Shown piece after piece: positions 1 through 8,063 of a stretch of DNA of 64,000 bases. This DNA is from JBCCQL01 sp039414355 (lineage in GTDB: Bacteria > Planctomycetota > Planctomycetia > Pirellulales > Lacipirellulaceae). Both the position numbers and the translations under genes were made by a program. How positions within the stretch are numbered: position 1 is the stretch's first letter; every line of letters begins with the position of its first letter. The stretch is from positions 1 through 64,000 of the forward strand of contig JBCDJN010000009.1 of the NCBI GenBank assembly GCA_039414355.1, read 5' to 3'. A model generated the notes under the pieces. It did not search any database and had not been told where the DNA came from. It saw nothing but the letters and a program-made list of their open reading frames with translations.

Positions 1-176
1 AACTCCTTCTCGACGAGGATCTTCACCAGCGTCGCCACGGTGGTGTACGCCAGGTCGCGGCCCGATTCCGCGAGGAGGTCGCGGGCCTCGGCGATGTTCA
101 TGCAGCCGTGCTCCCAGAACACGTGCATGACTTCCAGCTCGCGTTCGGTGAGCTCTTTTGATTTGGGTCGGGCCAC
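1..176 (-). CDS. BlaI/MecI/CopY-type transcriptional repressor (partial, N-terminus)
   Basis: The gene begins with GTG at 176 and runs off the left edge, so only about 58 residues are visible. They form a winged-helix N-terminus of the BlaI/MecI/CopY type, with an LTERELEVMHVFWE stretch and the recognition-helix pattern AYTTVATLVKILVEK. Family members are small DNA-binding repressors that respond to beta-lactam or copper, usually through a BlaR1-like membrane peptidase encoded next door; in planctomycetes many such pairs have no known ligand. An AAAGGAG ribosome site lies a few bases before the GTG and supports that start. No clear TACAnnTGTA operator was seen upstream. The partner peptidase would lie outside the window. 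Family assignment is firm; the regulated target is unknown. Confidence 0.85.
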   Translation of the reverse strand, partial: MARPKSKELTERELEVMHVFWEHGCMNIAEARDLLAESGRDLAYTTVATLVKILVEKE

Positions 177-336
177 GCCTCGGACTCCTTTGGTTTTTTA
201 GATTTGGTTTTATCGTAATGCTTCTCAGCGATCGGTCAACAGGGTTCGCCCGTTTCTTTCTGCCGGCCATTGAGTGGACCAAAGTCCGGGCAAAGCGGTA
301 TTCTGCAGACTTCGCGACCTCGAATGTGCGGTTTGC

Positions 337-2184
337 ATGTACGCCTACCTGACCATCCTCACCGGCGAAGAGACCGGCGCCAGCGTGCCGCTGGACCCCG
401 AGCGGCCAACGCTCATGGGCCGCGGCGCCGATTGCCAGGTGGCCGTGGTCGACCCGCTCTGCTCGCGGGTGCACGCCCGCGTCGTGTTTGAGGAGGGCGC
501 CTGGGTGGTGCGGGACGAGAACAGCCGCAACGGCACGTTCGTCAACGGACAGAAGGCCGCCGAGGCGTCGCTGGGCGATGGCCACACGGTACGGATTGGC
601 TCCACGGAGATGGAATTCCACGAGACGGAAGAGCCGCTCACCGCCGAGGACGACGCCGACGAGCAGAAGCCGACCATCGTCCAAGACGTGCCCATCGATC
701 GACCGGGCGCCAGCGAGGCGTCGCTCAGCGGGCTGCCCAACGCGGAGCAGGTGAAGGAGCTGATGCTACTTTATCAGCTCTCGCTCAAGCTGCTCGGCAG
801 CGGCGACCCGGACGCGGTGGTGCGGACCGCGCTCGAACTGCTCCGCAGCCGCACGGGGGCGACCGTCGTGGGCTTCCTGTGGCAGAGCGAAGCGGGCGTG
901 CTGACGCCGCAGCAGGTGCTGCCGCCGGACGAGGCGGAGCGGGTCACGCTCAACCCGGCCCTCACGGAACTCGTGATCGAACGCGGCCATGCCGTATGGG
1001 TGGCCAACCCCTCGCCCGAGGGCGATCAGCCAAAGGCCGGCATCGAGCACTTTGCCGATGCGGTGTGTGCCCCGCTCGTCCGTCGCCGTGGGCGGGAACG
1101 CTCGACGCTCGGCGCCATGCACGTCTACTTGGCGGATGGGCGGTTCCGGCAGTCGGAGTTCGACTTCATCATCTCGGTCGCCAACCTCGTGACGCTCGCT
1201 TTGAGTCGGGCGCTCGAGTTCTCCAGCCTGCAGTCCGACTTCGCCCGCCTCGCCCAGCAGACGCCCGGCTACGACGAGCTGATTGGCGAGAGCGAGGGCA
1301 TGCAGAAGCTCAAGGCGAAGCTGCCGCGCGTGGCCGCCGCGGCGGGATGCGTGCTGGTGCGGGGCGAGAGCGGCGTGGGCAAGGAGCTGGTCGCCCGGGC
1401 GATCCACCGCGCCAGCCCGCGGGCCGACCGGCCGATGGTCTCCGTCAACTGCGCCGCGATCCCGGCCGACTTGATGGAGAGCCAGCTCTTCGGTCACAAG
1501 GCGGGCTCCTTCACCGGCGCCGACCGCGATCACACCGGCTACTTCCAGCAGGCCGACCTGGGCACGCTGTTCCTGGATGAAGTGGGCGAGATGACGCTCG
1601 AAGGCCAGGCCAAGCTGCTCCGCGTGCTGGAGGGGCATCCGTTCCTGCCGGTCGGCGCCACCGAAGAGGTGAAGGTGGATGTCCGCGTGGTCGCCGCCAC
1701 CAACCAGGACCTGCAGACCTACGTCCGCGAGAAGCGGTTCCGCGAAGACCTCTACTATCGGCTGAGCGTCTTCGAGCTGCCGGTGCCACCGCTCCGCGAG
1801 CGCGCCGGCGATGTCGATCGGCTCGTCGACTTCTTCCTCAACCACTTCCGCGGCGCCCACGGCCGGCCCGGCTTGGGCATCAGCGAGTCCGCGCGGGAGA
1901 AGCTCCGCCACTACGCGTGGCCCGGCAACGTCCGCCAGCTCCGCAACGTGATGGACAGCGCCGTGGTGATGGCCGACGGCGAGCAGATTGAGCCGATGGA
2001 CCTCGCCCTGCGTGATGCGGGGGGTGGCGATCTGGACACGCTTGAGATCGACAAGTGGGAGCAGAAGCTCATCGCCGAAGCGCTCAAGCGGACCGGCGGC
2101 CACGTACCCGAGGCGGCCAAGCGGCTCGGCATCGGCCGGGCCACGCTCTACCGCAAGATCGATCAGTACGGCATCGAGCGGTAG
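337..2184 (+). CDS. FHA-GAF sigma-54-dependent transcriptional activator
   Basis: Enhancer-binding protein of 615 residues that should remodel sigma-54 RNA polymerase at -24/-12 promoters. An N-terminal FHA domain (about 1-115, with GRGADCQ and SRNGTFVNG motifs) binds phosphothreonine. A GAF-like sensor follows (about 145-310), then the AAA+ domain with Walker A GESGVGKE near residue 343 and the sigma-54 contact loop GSFTGA near 390, where Ser replaces the usual first Ala. A Fis-type helix-turn-helix ends the protein. ATG at 337 is preferred because the FHA fold starts right after it; an in-frame GTG at 274 would add 21 residues that look unstructured. The FHA domain implies control by a Ser/Thr kinase rather than a two-component receiver. 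The gene diverges from the BlaI-type repressor. Its target promoters are not evident here. Confidence 0.92.
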   Translation: MYAYLTILTGEETGASVPLDPERPTLMGRGADCQVAVVDPLCSRVHARVVFEEGAWVVRDENSRNGTFVNGQKAAEASLGDGHTVRIGSTEMEFHETEEPLTAEDDADEQKPTIVQDVPIDRPGASEASLSGLPNAEQVKELMLLYQLSLKLLGSGDPDAVVRTALELLRSRTGATVVGFLWQSEAGVLTPQQVLPPDEAERVTLNPALTELVIERGHAVWVANPSPEGDQPKAGIEHFADAVCAPLVRRRGRERSTLGAMHVYLADGRFRQSEFDFIISVANLVTLALSRALEFSSLQSDFARLAQQTPGYDELIGESEGMQKLKAKLPRVAAAAGCVLVRGESGVGKELVARAIHRASPRADRPMVSVNCAAIPADLMESQLFGHKAGSFTGADRDHTGYFQQADLGTLFLDEVGEMTLEGQAKLLRVLEGHPFLPVGATEEVKVDVRVVAATNQDLQTYVREKRFREDLYYRLSVFELPVPPLRERAGDVDRLVDFFLNHFRGAHGRPGLGISESAREKLRHYAWPGNVRQLRNVMDSAVVMADGEQIEPMDLALRDAGGGDLDTLEIDKWEQKLIAEALKRTGGHVPEAAKRLGIGRATLYRKIDQYGIER

Positions 2185-2237
2185 CGCGAAGAAAGTTGGC
2201 ACAAACACTCTCGGCGCCAGCGAGCGAGAGCGCGTGC

Positions 2238-2266
2238 AGCGGGTTTTTCGGGCCTCGAAACCCGCC
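2238..2266 (+). terminator. Possible hairpin terminator after the activator gene
   Basis: GCGGGTTT (2239-2246) pairs with AAACCCGC (2258-2265) around an 11-base loop. It lies 54 bases after the activator stop codon. No T-tract follows, so it is either a non-canonical terminator or an RNA-stabilising hairpin. Confidence 0.35.
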
Positions 2267-2606
2267 GCTGAATGAGCCAAAGCGCGAACCGCTTTGACTT
2301 ACGTCAACCCGGCGCATCGCCACTGCCGCGGTCTGCAACGCGGCAACTCTAAGCCTACCCGCCGGATGTCCAAATCCAAGCACGCAGGTTTTCTGCGCCG
2401 TTTTGGACGCGTCCAAGAATTCTTGTGATTTCTTCTCGCAAGCGCGACGGGCCGACTGACGGGCGGAGTTTCGTTGCGACCAGCAGAGATAGCCGAGCCG
2501 ACCCAAGAAAACGGCGAAAACGTTCGCCGCGGCGAACGGGCGTTCGCACACCTTCCACCAGCGCCGTATAGGTTGTTGCAGAGGCCACGCTCCCGCTCCG
2601 CATGCC

Positions 2607-2681
2607 GCGTGAGTAGGGCTGCAGTCTGCCGCGTCGACCCTGCCCCGCTTGGCGTCAACGGGCCTACAGCCCTACTCACGC
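2607..2681. repeat. Perfect 15-bp inverted repeat upstream of the PAS-LuxR gene
   Basis: GCGTGAGTAGGGCTG at 2607-2621 is repeated exactly in inverse orientation as CAGCCCTACTCACGC at 2667-2681, separated by 45 bases. The right arm ends 31 bases before the proposed start of the next gene. It could be a regulator-binding pair, an RNA stem in the leader, or the remains of a small mobile element. Confidence 0.7.
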
Positions 2682-2712
2682 AACACGCTGATTAGCAACC
2701 GTAGCACGAGGA

Positions 2713-3408
2713 TTGGGAGCGTTGGCTGTCTCGTTACAAAATCGCATTGCTTTTGCGAACCGCGTTAAGGAGATCTGCGGCGTCGTTGCGGACGAAGCCT
2801 CCTCGCAAGAGTCGTTGGTCACGGCGCTCAACGGGTTTCAGCAGCCGGTCTTCATCAAGAACGCCGAGCGCGTTCTGGTGGTGACCAACAAGGCGTTCGA
2901 CGACTTCTTCGCGGAAGGTTCCGGCGCCGGTCGGCACGCCAACTCCTTCCTCCACCCGTCGTTCCGCGCTGCGTCAAACCTGACCGACGAGTTGATCCTT
3001 AGCGGGTCGGATGAGATCGACTGCGTGCACAACGGCGTGGCGAACGACGGCTTCGCCTACCTCTGCCTGATCCATAAGCGGAGCCTCGCCTGGCTCGGCC
3101 GGCCCGGCTTCCGGATCATTGGCGTCATCCAACCCATGGAGCGTCTCGAGGCGTCGTCGCCGCGGTTCCAGCTCCGGCGCCTGGCGACGGTCTACCGGCG
3201 GCTCGACCCGAAGGACCAAGACCTCTGCCGCCTTGTGGTGCTCGGACGCTCTTCGTCCGAGATCGGCGACGAGCTCGGCATGACCGGCCGCAACGTGGAG
3301 ATCCGCCGCAAGAAGGCGTTCGAGTCGCTCGGCGTAAAGAAGCCGGTCGACCTTGCGCGGCTGCTGGTGCAGCTTCAAGAACGCGGCGAGCTGGATTTGG
3401 GGCTGTGA
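2713..3408 (+). CDS. PAS-like sensor with LuxR-type DNA-binding domain
   Basis: 231 residues. The N-terminal two thirds (about 20-150) read as a PAS-like sensory fold. The C-terminal part (about 165-225) is a LuxR/GerE helix-turn-helix, with LDPKDQDLCRLVVLGRSSSE followed by a recognition helix rich in Arg and Lys. There is no receiver domain and no phospho-acceptor Asp in the usual position, so it is a one-component regulator. Start choice is uncertain: TTG at 2713 or a nearby downstream TTG are both possible. It faces another LuxR-type regulator tail to tail. The ligand and targets cannot be inferred. Confidence 0.75.
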   Translation: MGALAVSLQNRIAFANRVKEICGVVADEASSQESLVTALNGFQQPVFIKNAERVLVVTNKAFDDFFAEGSGAGRHANSFLHPSFRAASNLTDELILSGSDEIDCVHNGVANDGFAYLCLIHKRSLAWLGRPGFRIIGVIQPMERLEASSPRFQLRRLATVYRRLDPKDQDLCRLVVLGRSSSEIGDELGMTGRNVEIRRKKAFESLGVKKPVDLARLLVQLQERGELDLGL

Positions 3409-3566
3409 CCGGCGTAGTCAGGTTGGCGGGACACCTTGGAATGACTTGCCCGCTTCGGGTACGCGAATGACCGTGCGTGAGCACACCGCACGCGCCAAGG
3501 AGGGGCTGACCTGAGGCTGTTCCGGTCGACTGAAAGTTGGCGTCGGACGATGAAGCCGAGGCAGGT

Positions 3567-4391
3567 TCAGATCGGAGACGCTTCCGACCCTTCGCCCTGC
3601 AGGAAACGCCGCGTGAGTTCGCGCTGCGACCGCACGCCGAAGTGGCGGTAGAGGTCACGGGAGTAGGTGCTCACCGTGTTGACCGTCAGGCCGCGCGCCT
3701 CGGCGATCTCTTGGCGGCTGTAGCCCTTCACCAGTAGCGTGAGCATCACCGTGTGGGTGGGCGACAGCTCGGTCAGGCTTTCGATCTTCGCCCCCGCGGG
3801 CCATTCGGTTGTGTGCAGCCACACCACGCCACGCATCAGCACGTGAACCAGATCACGCTGCCGCGCGGTGAACGGCTCACGCCCGGGCGAGCGGAACAGC
3901 GTCACGCTGCTCGACTGAGTCGCATCGATCGGGCAGACCGACGTGATGAAGGGGCCGACGCCCGCTTCCCGGAGGATCCGGGCCGACTCGCTCGTCGCCT
4001 TCCATGCGTCGTAGCCGGGGTGATCCTCGCCGCGGACCGTGATCGGCTGGAGGGGCTCGCCGCGCTCGACCCGCTCGCCGAGCGCGCGGATCCGCCGGTA
4101 GGACGGCCCGAAGACCTCCATGCTCTCTGGGTGGTGCGTGCCGGCCGACAGCTTCGCCGCGCCCTCGGCGGTGAAGCCTCCTTGCAGCACGCCGGCGTGG
4201 CGTGGCTCGCCCTGCGGCGAGACCGCGTTGAGCGCCCAGTTCCAGCGATCGGCGTCGACCAGCTCGCACAGCTCGCCGAGTAGGAGCCGTTTCTTGGCGG
4301 CGTGGTCGCCCTGGCAAGCGGCGACCTTGGCCATCAGCTCGACGAGGCGAACGGCGTCGTCGGTCGCGAGGGTCCTGGAATAGGGCGTCAT
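3567..4391 (-). CDS. LuxR-family transcriptional regulator
   Basis: 274 residues. The C-terminus (about 205-265) carries a LuxR/GerE helix-turn-helix, recognisable by LSPTHTVMLTLLVKGYSRQE and the following TVNTVSTYSRDLYRHFGV. The N-terminal 190 residues look like a GAF or autoinducer-type sensory domain, but I recognise no specific ligand family. The start codon ATG at 4391 opens a 175-bp divergent region shared with a PEP-CTERM gene, so it may regulate that neighbour; this is inference from layout only. The gene converges on the PAS-LuxR gene. Confidence 0.8.
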   Translation of the reverse strand: MTPYSRTLATDDAVRLVELMAKVAACQGDHAAKKRLLLGELCELVDADRWNWALNAVSPQGEPRHAGVLQGGFTAEGAAKLSAGTHHPESMEVFGPSYRRIRALGERVERGEPLQPITVRGEDHPGYDAWKATSESARILREAGVGPFITSVCPIDATQSSSVTLFRSPGREPFTARQRDLVHVLMRGVVWLHTTEWPAGAKIESLTELSPTHTVMLTLLVKGYSRQEIAEARGLTVNTVSTYSRDLYRHFGVRSQRELTRRFLQGEGSEASPI

Positions 4392-4566
4392 GGGGTGCTT
4401 TGGCTTCTCACGGAGGGAAACCTGCTCAGGCGGGGCTTCTGATTGTCTTCATTACGCGGCGGGGCGCCCCTCTCAAAAGTGAGATTATGCGAAACGAAGG
4501 CCGCAACTAACGTGAGAATCTGCGCGAAATTGCCGCCTCTGCCACCACCCGACCGGTAGCCCGCTG

Positions 4567-5253
4567 ATGAAGACCTCACTAACCGCCGCCGCGTTGCTCG
4601 CCCTCCTGCCGCTCGGCTCGGCCCACGCCGACCTCATCCTCTCGCCCGTGAGCGTTGTCTCCAATTCGTTGGGTGACCGCACAGACGAACCCGTAGCCAG
4701 CGTCATCGACCAGTCGGGGCTGTCGGGCGGCTTCACAAGCGGCGTCACCGATTACGCGACCTACCTGTCAACGTCGCCGACTCACGTCGCAAGAGTGGAC
4801 AACGGAGGTCAATGGAGATCGACCAGTGGCAACACGACGGGCAGCATCGTCTTCGATCTGGGACAGCCCTACACCATCGAGCGTTTCGCTATTTGGCAGG
4901 GCGGTAGTAATGCTCGTGCACGTGTGTCGCGACAAAACATCAATGGCGTCACGCTGGAGACGTCTCCCGATCCCGCCTTCACCAGCCCGTTTGCGGCGGG
5001 GAGTTTTAACGTGCCTCGGGACGTCGGCGTGTCGGCGTGGCCCGTGAACGATTTCGACCTGGCGGACTCGACCGCCCGCTACGTCCGGCTGACCATCAAC
5101 TCCAATTACGATTTCGACGGCACGACAAGCAGCACAAGATTCGGTGAGATCGCGTTCGAGGTGTCGGCCATTCCCGAGCCCTCGGCCGCGCTGTCCGGCG
5201 GCCTGCTGATGGTCGGCTTGCTATCGAAGCGGCGGCAACGTGCGTCGACGTGA
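4567..5253 (+). CDS. PEP-CTERM sorted exported protein with discoidin-like domain
   Basis: 228 residues: a signal peptide (about 1-21, ending AHA), a beta-rich middle resembling F5/8-type C (discoidin) domains, and a C-terminal sorting tail at about 202-228 with IPEPSAA, a hydrophobic stretch and a basic end (SKRRQR). PEP-CTERM proteins are exported and processed by an exosortase, which is not encoded in this window. The discoidin-like part suggests carbohydrate binding. It diverges from the LuxR regulator at 3567-4391. The sorting signal is clear; the role is unknown. Confidence 0.85.
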   Translation: MKTSLTAAALLALLPLGSAHADLILSPVSVVSNSLGDRTDEPVASVIDQSGLSGGFTSGVTDYATYLSTSPTHVARVDNGGQWRSTSGNTTGSIVFDLGQPYTIERFAIWQGGSNARARVSRQNINGVTLETSPDPAFTSPFAAGSFNVPRDVGVSAWPVNDFDLADSTARYVRLTINSNYDFDGTTSSTRFGEIAFEVSAIPEPSAALSGGLLMVGLLSKRRQRAST

Positions 5254-5471
5254 AGCTTCGACACCGGTTCAACCAAGCCCCCCACCCTGCCCCACCAGGC
5301 TCCGGAATCCGCGCCGTCGGAAGCCAAAATCCGGGGGCGATTCTTCGCCTCTTCGCCTCTCCGCTTGCGTAGAATGAGGTGAGCAACGCGTCTCCGTCAC
5401 GGGGTCGGCGGAGCGGTCGGCGAGCTCATCTAGCAATCGGCCCCTCGTCTTGCACAGCGGGAGGACAGGCG

Positions 5472-6329
5472 ATGATCCGACGAATCCTCGTTGGGCTTGG
5501 TGGTTTCGACACTCAGAACGCCAACTACACCGAGTCGGCCACGCAGATGGCCATCGAGTTGGCTCAGCGGCACGACGCCCGCCTGAGCGGCGTCACCGTG
5601 GTCAACGCCACGGTGCTCAACCGGGTTGGCCCGATCCCGCTCGGCGCCGGCGCCGCGGCGGCCGATCTGCGGGAGCACCGGCAGGAAGAGACCCGCACCC
5701 GCATCGACGAGGCGGTCTCCCACTTCACCCACGCCTGCAAGGCGGCCGGCGTGCACGCCGAGGTGCACCGCAAGAGCAGCGACCGCCCGTTCGACTATCT
5801 GATCTCGCAGGCACGCTACCACGACGTGACGCTGATGGGCCTGCGCGGGCTGTTTGAGTACGGCGTCTGCGGCGAGGCCCACTACGACCCGGCGTCGTCG
5901 CTGGTGCAGCTGATCGAGGGCGGCGTCCGCCCGTTGCTGGCCACCGGCCCCATGCCGCGGCGGGTTGAGCGGGTGATGATCGCGTACAGCGGATCGAACC
6001 ACTCCGCCAAGACGATGCGTCGCTTCGCCCAGATGCAACTCTGGCCCGACGCGATGGTGCGGGTAGTGTCACTCGGCCCCGACCGAGAGAAGCAGGAGGG
6101 CTTCATCGCCCACGCCTCGAATTACCTGAAGGACCACGGCATCGAGGTGGAACGCGAGTATCAGCCCGTCGACCCGAAACGCGGCGTGCTGAAGCTTGCC
6201 CGCGATTGGAACGCCGACCTCATTGTGATGGGCAACAGCTCGCGCTCGCTGCTCTCACGCCGCGTGCTAGGCGACACGATGCTGGAGACGATCCGCGAGA
6301 GCGACATCCCGCTGTTCTTAGCGCAGTAG
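5472..6329 (+). CDS. Universal stress protein with two Usp domains
   Basis: 285 residues made of two tandem UspA-type Rossmann-like domains (about 1-155 and 160-285). The second has the late-domain pattern LIVMGNSSRSLLSRRVLGDT, which matches the ATP-binding G-x2-G-x9-G loop except that the second Gly is Ser. The first domain has a more divergent loop. ATP binding is therefore uncertain. ATG at 5472 has a GGGAGGACAGG ribosome site in front; an upstream in-frame start at 5379 lacks support. Usp proteins are cytosolic and usually stress-induced. It converges on the DUF971 gene. Confidence 0.88.
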   Translation: MIRRILVGLGGFDTQNANYTESATQMAIELAQRHDARLSGVTVVNATVLNRVGPIPLGAGAAAADLREHRQEETRTRIDEAVSHFTHACKAAGVHAEVHRKSSDRPFDYLISQARYHDVTLMGLRGLFEYGVCGEAHYDPASSLVQLIEGGVRPLLATGPMPRRVERVMIAYSGSNHSAKTMRRFAQMQLWPDAMVRVVSLGPDREKQEGFIAHASNYLKDHGIEVEREYQPVDPKRGVLKLARDWNADLIVMGNSSRSLLSRRVLGDTMLETIRESDIPLFLAQ

Positions 6330-6341
6330 CGGGCGTTCCGG

Positions 6342-6665
6342 TTACGGCACTTCGGCGCCGAGGCGTTTGAGCAGGTCGAACGTGTAGAGGCCCGTGTTGT
6401 GGCCGTCGCTGAACCGCAGGTTGTACGCGTACGTGCCGGCGGGGCGCATCGCCTCGAGACGGACCGGCGCCAGTTCCTCGGGGGCGAGCACCGTGAGTGT
6501 CGTCGGCGGCGGGGCGGGCGCCTTGTGCTTCTCGCGGCACGTAGCGCAAGGGCAAGCGTCTCGCAGGTCGCGGGCCTTGTAGTCGCGCACCTCGCCGTCG
6601 GACCAGCGGATGCGGAGCGTAGCGTCGTCGGGGCGAGAGAGCTCAAGAGGGGCGGCGGGCGTCAT
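6342..6665 (-). CDS. DUF971 protein (gamma-butyrobetaine hydroxylase N-terminal-like)
   Basis: 107-residue stand-alone DUF971/GBBH-N domain. It has the typical IRWSDGEVRDY strand, the DLRDACPCATCREKH cysteine cluster that can bind a metal, and the C-terminal YAYNLRFSDGHNTGLYTFDLL motif. The domain occurs alone in bacteria and next to Fe-S carrier proteins or hydroxylases; its biochemical role when alone is not established. It is the last gene of a leftward cluster, 41 bases after the ligase-like gene. Confidence 0.88.
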   Translation of the reverse strand: MTPAAPLELSRPDDATLRIRWSDGEVRDYKARDLRDACPCATCREKHKAPAPPPTTLTVLAPEELAPVRLEAMRPAGTYAYNLRFSDGHNTGLYTFDLLKRLGAEVP

Positions 6666-6706
6666 CGGCGATCGCGGCAGCGCGGGCGTTGGGTGGCGGG
6701 GTGGGG

Positions 6707-8041
6707 TTAACGAAGGTCTTGGAACCGGCGGCTCTTGCCCTCGGTCCGCGGCAGAGACATCTTAGGCGCGAGCCTCACATCGACCCGCAGGCCGAGCCGC
6801 AGTTGCAGCTCGTCGGCGATGCGGCCGGGGTCGCCGAGGTTGTCCTCCACCTCGATCACCAGCTCGTCCATCTCGCCCCGCTTGCGGGCGGTGAGGCGGA
6901 AGTCCACCACCTCCGGGAAGCCGCGGAGCACCTGCTCGACGGCGGACGGGAAGATGTTCACGCCGCGGATCACCATCATGTCATCCGCGCGGCCGAGCAC
7001 GCCGCCTTCGAGGAAGACGGAGTTGTCGCCGCCGCCGGCGTTCTGCCATCGGGGCCGCACCAGGTCGCCGGTGCGGTAGCGGATGACGGGGCTGCCGCGG
7101 CGGCCGAGCGTGGTGAGCAGCAGGTGCGAGAGCTCGCCCTCGGTTGCGGGGCGGCCGGTGTCGACCGAGATGAACTCGGCGAGGAACTCGCTCTCGATGA
7201 TGTGGAGCCCGGTTCCCTCGGCGCCGCCGTCGCCCGAGTAACCGTAGCCCCAGGCGCCCACTTCCGAGGCGCCGGCGTGGTCGGCCACGCGGGCGTTGAA
7301 CGCCGATTCGATCCGCTCGCGCACCGCGGGCACGCTGCCGCCCGGTTCGCCGGCGACGACGATCGTCTCCACCGGCAACTCGGCGAGCCGGACGCCTTCG
7401 TTCGCCGCCGCTTCGGCCAAGTGCAAAGCGTAATTGGGGGTGCAGAACAGGCTGGTCGGCGCCGCTTTCTCGATCAGGTCGAGCCGCGCCCGCGTGTTCA
7501 TGCCGCCGCCGGGGATGACCATCACGCCGCGGGCGGCGAGCGCGTCGAACGCGCTCCAGAAGCCGATGAACGGCCCGAACGAAAACGCCAGCATCGCCCG
7601 CTGGTTAACGGCGTGGGCTTTGGCGTCTTCCGCCGGGGCGAAGCCCGCCGCGTCGAGCACATACTGCCAGCAGTCGAGCCACCACCGCCAATCGTCGGCC
7701 GTATCGAGCACCGCCATCGGCCGGCCACGCGTGCCGGAGGTTTGGTGGTACCGCACGTACCGGCCGATTGGGTAGGTCAGGTTGCAGGCGAACCGGTCGC
7801 CGGCGCCCACTGGCTGCAGCTCTTCCTTGGTCGTGGCCGGCAGGGTTGCGAGCTGCTCCAGGCTTTCGAGCGACGCCGGCGCGGCTTGCAGCTTGTGGGC
7901 GTAGAGCGGGTTGCGCGCCCGGGCTTCGCTCAGCAGCGCGTTGAGCTTCTCGAGCTGCATCGCCTGGAGCGCGGTCCGATCCATCGCGCGCAGCTCGGCA
8001 CGTCGGGCGAAGGTCGACAGCGGGGGCGGCTGGGTCGCCAT
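6707..8041 (-). CDS. Phenylacetate-CoA-ligase-like AMP-forming enzyme
   Basis: 444 residues of the PaaK branch of adenylate-forming enzymes. These activate a carboxylic acid with ATP and pass it to coenzyme A. Visible are the phosphate loop HQTSGTRGRP, the adenine-site region ADHAGASEVGAWGYGY, the RYRTGDLVR motif, the hinge RADDMMVIRGVNIFPSAVEQ and a C-terminal RTEGKSRR with the expected catalytic Lys. ATG at 8041 matches the family N-terminus; longer in-frame starts overlap the upstream gene. No other phenylacetate-pathway genes are near, so the true substrate is open. It lies 22 bases after the PQQ-propeller gene in the same direction. Confidence 0.85.
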   Translation of the reverse strand: MATQPPPLSTFARRAELRAMDRTALQAMQLEKLNALLSEARARNPLYAHKLQAAPASLESLEQLATLPATTKEELQPVGAGDRFACNLTYPIGRYVRYHQTSGTRGRPMAVLDTADDWRWWLDCWQYVLDAAGFAPAEDAKAHAVNQRAMLAFSFGPFIGFWSAFDALAARGVMVIPGGGMNTRARLDLIEKAAPTSLFCTPNYALHLAEAAANEGVRLAELPVETIVVAGEPGGSVPAVRERIESAFNARVADHAGASEVGAWGYGYSGDGGAEGTGLHIIESEFLAEFISVDTGRPATEGELSHLLLTTLGRRGSPVIRYRTGDLVRPRWQNAGGGDNSVFLEGGVLGRADDMMVIRGVNIFPSAVEQVLRGFPEVVDFRLTARKRGEMDELVIEVEDNLGDPGRIADELQLRLGLRVDVRLAPKMSLPRTEGKSRRFQDLR

Positions 8042-8063
8042 CCCAATACTGTACCGTGCCCGT

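Larger units (their letters stand above)
2185..2712. other. Intergenic stretch, no convincing gene
   Basis: 528 bases between the sigma-54 activator and the PAS-LuxR gene. Short open frames exist on both strands, but none resembles a protein family or has a good ribosome site. The stretch holds two structured elements, listed separately: a hairpin just after the activator gene and a long perfect inverted repeat close to the next gene. Confidence 0.6.

Noticed and set aside
2084..2551. Leftward open frame in the gap after the sigma-54 activator
   Set aside because: It overlaps the 3' end of the activator gene, has no family resemblance and contains the hairpin region.
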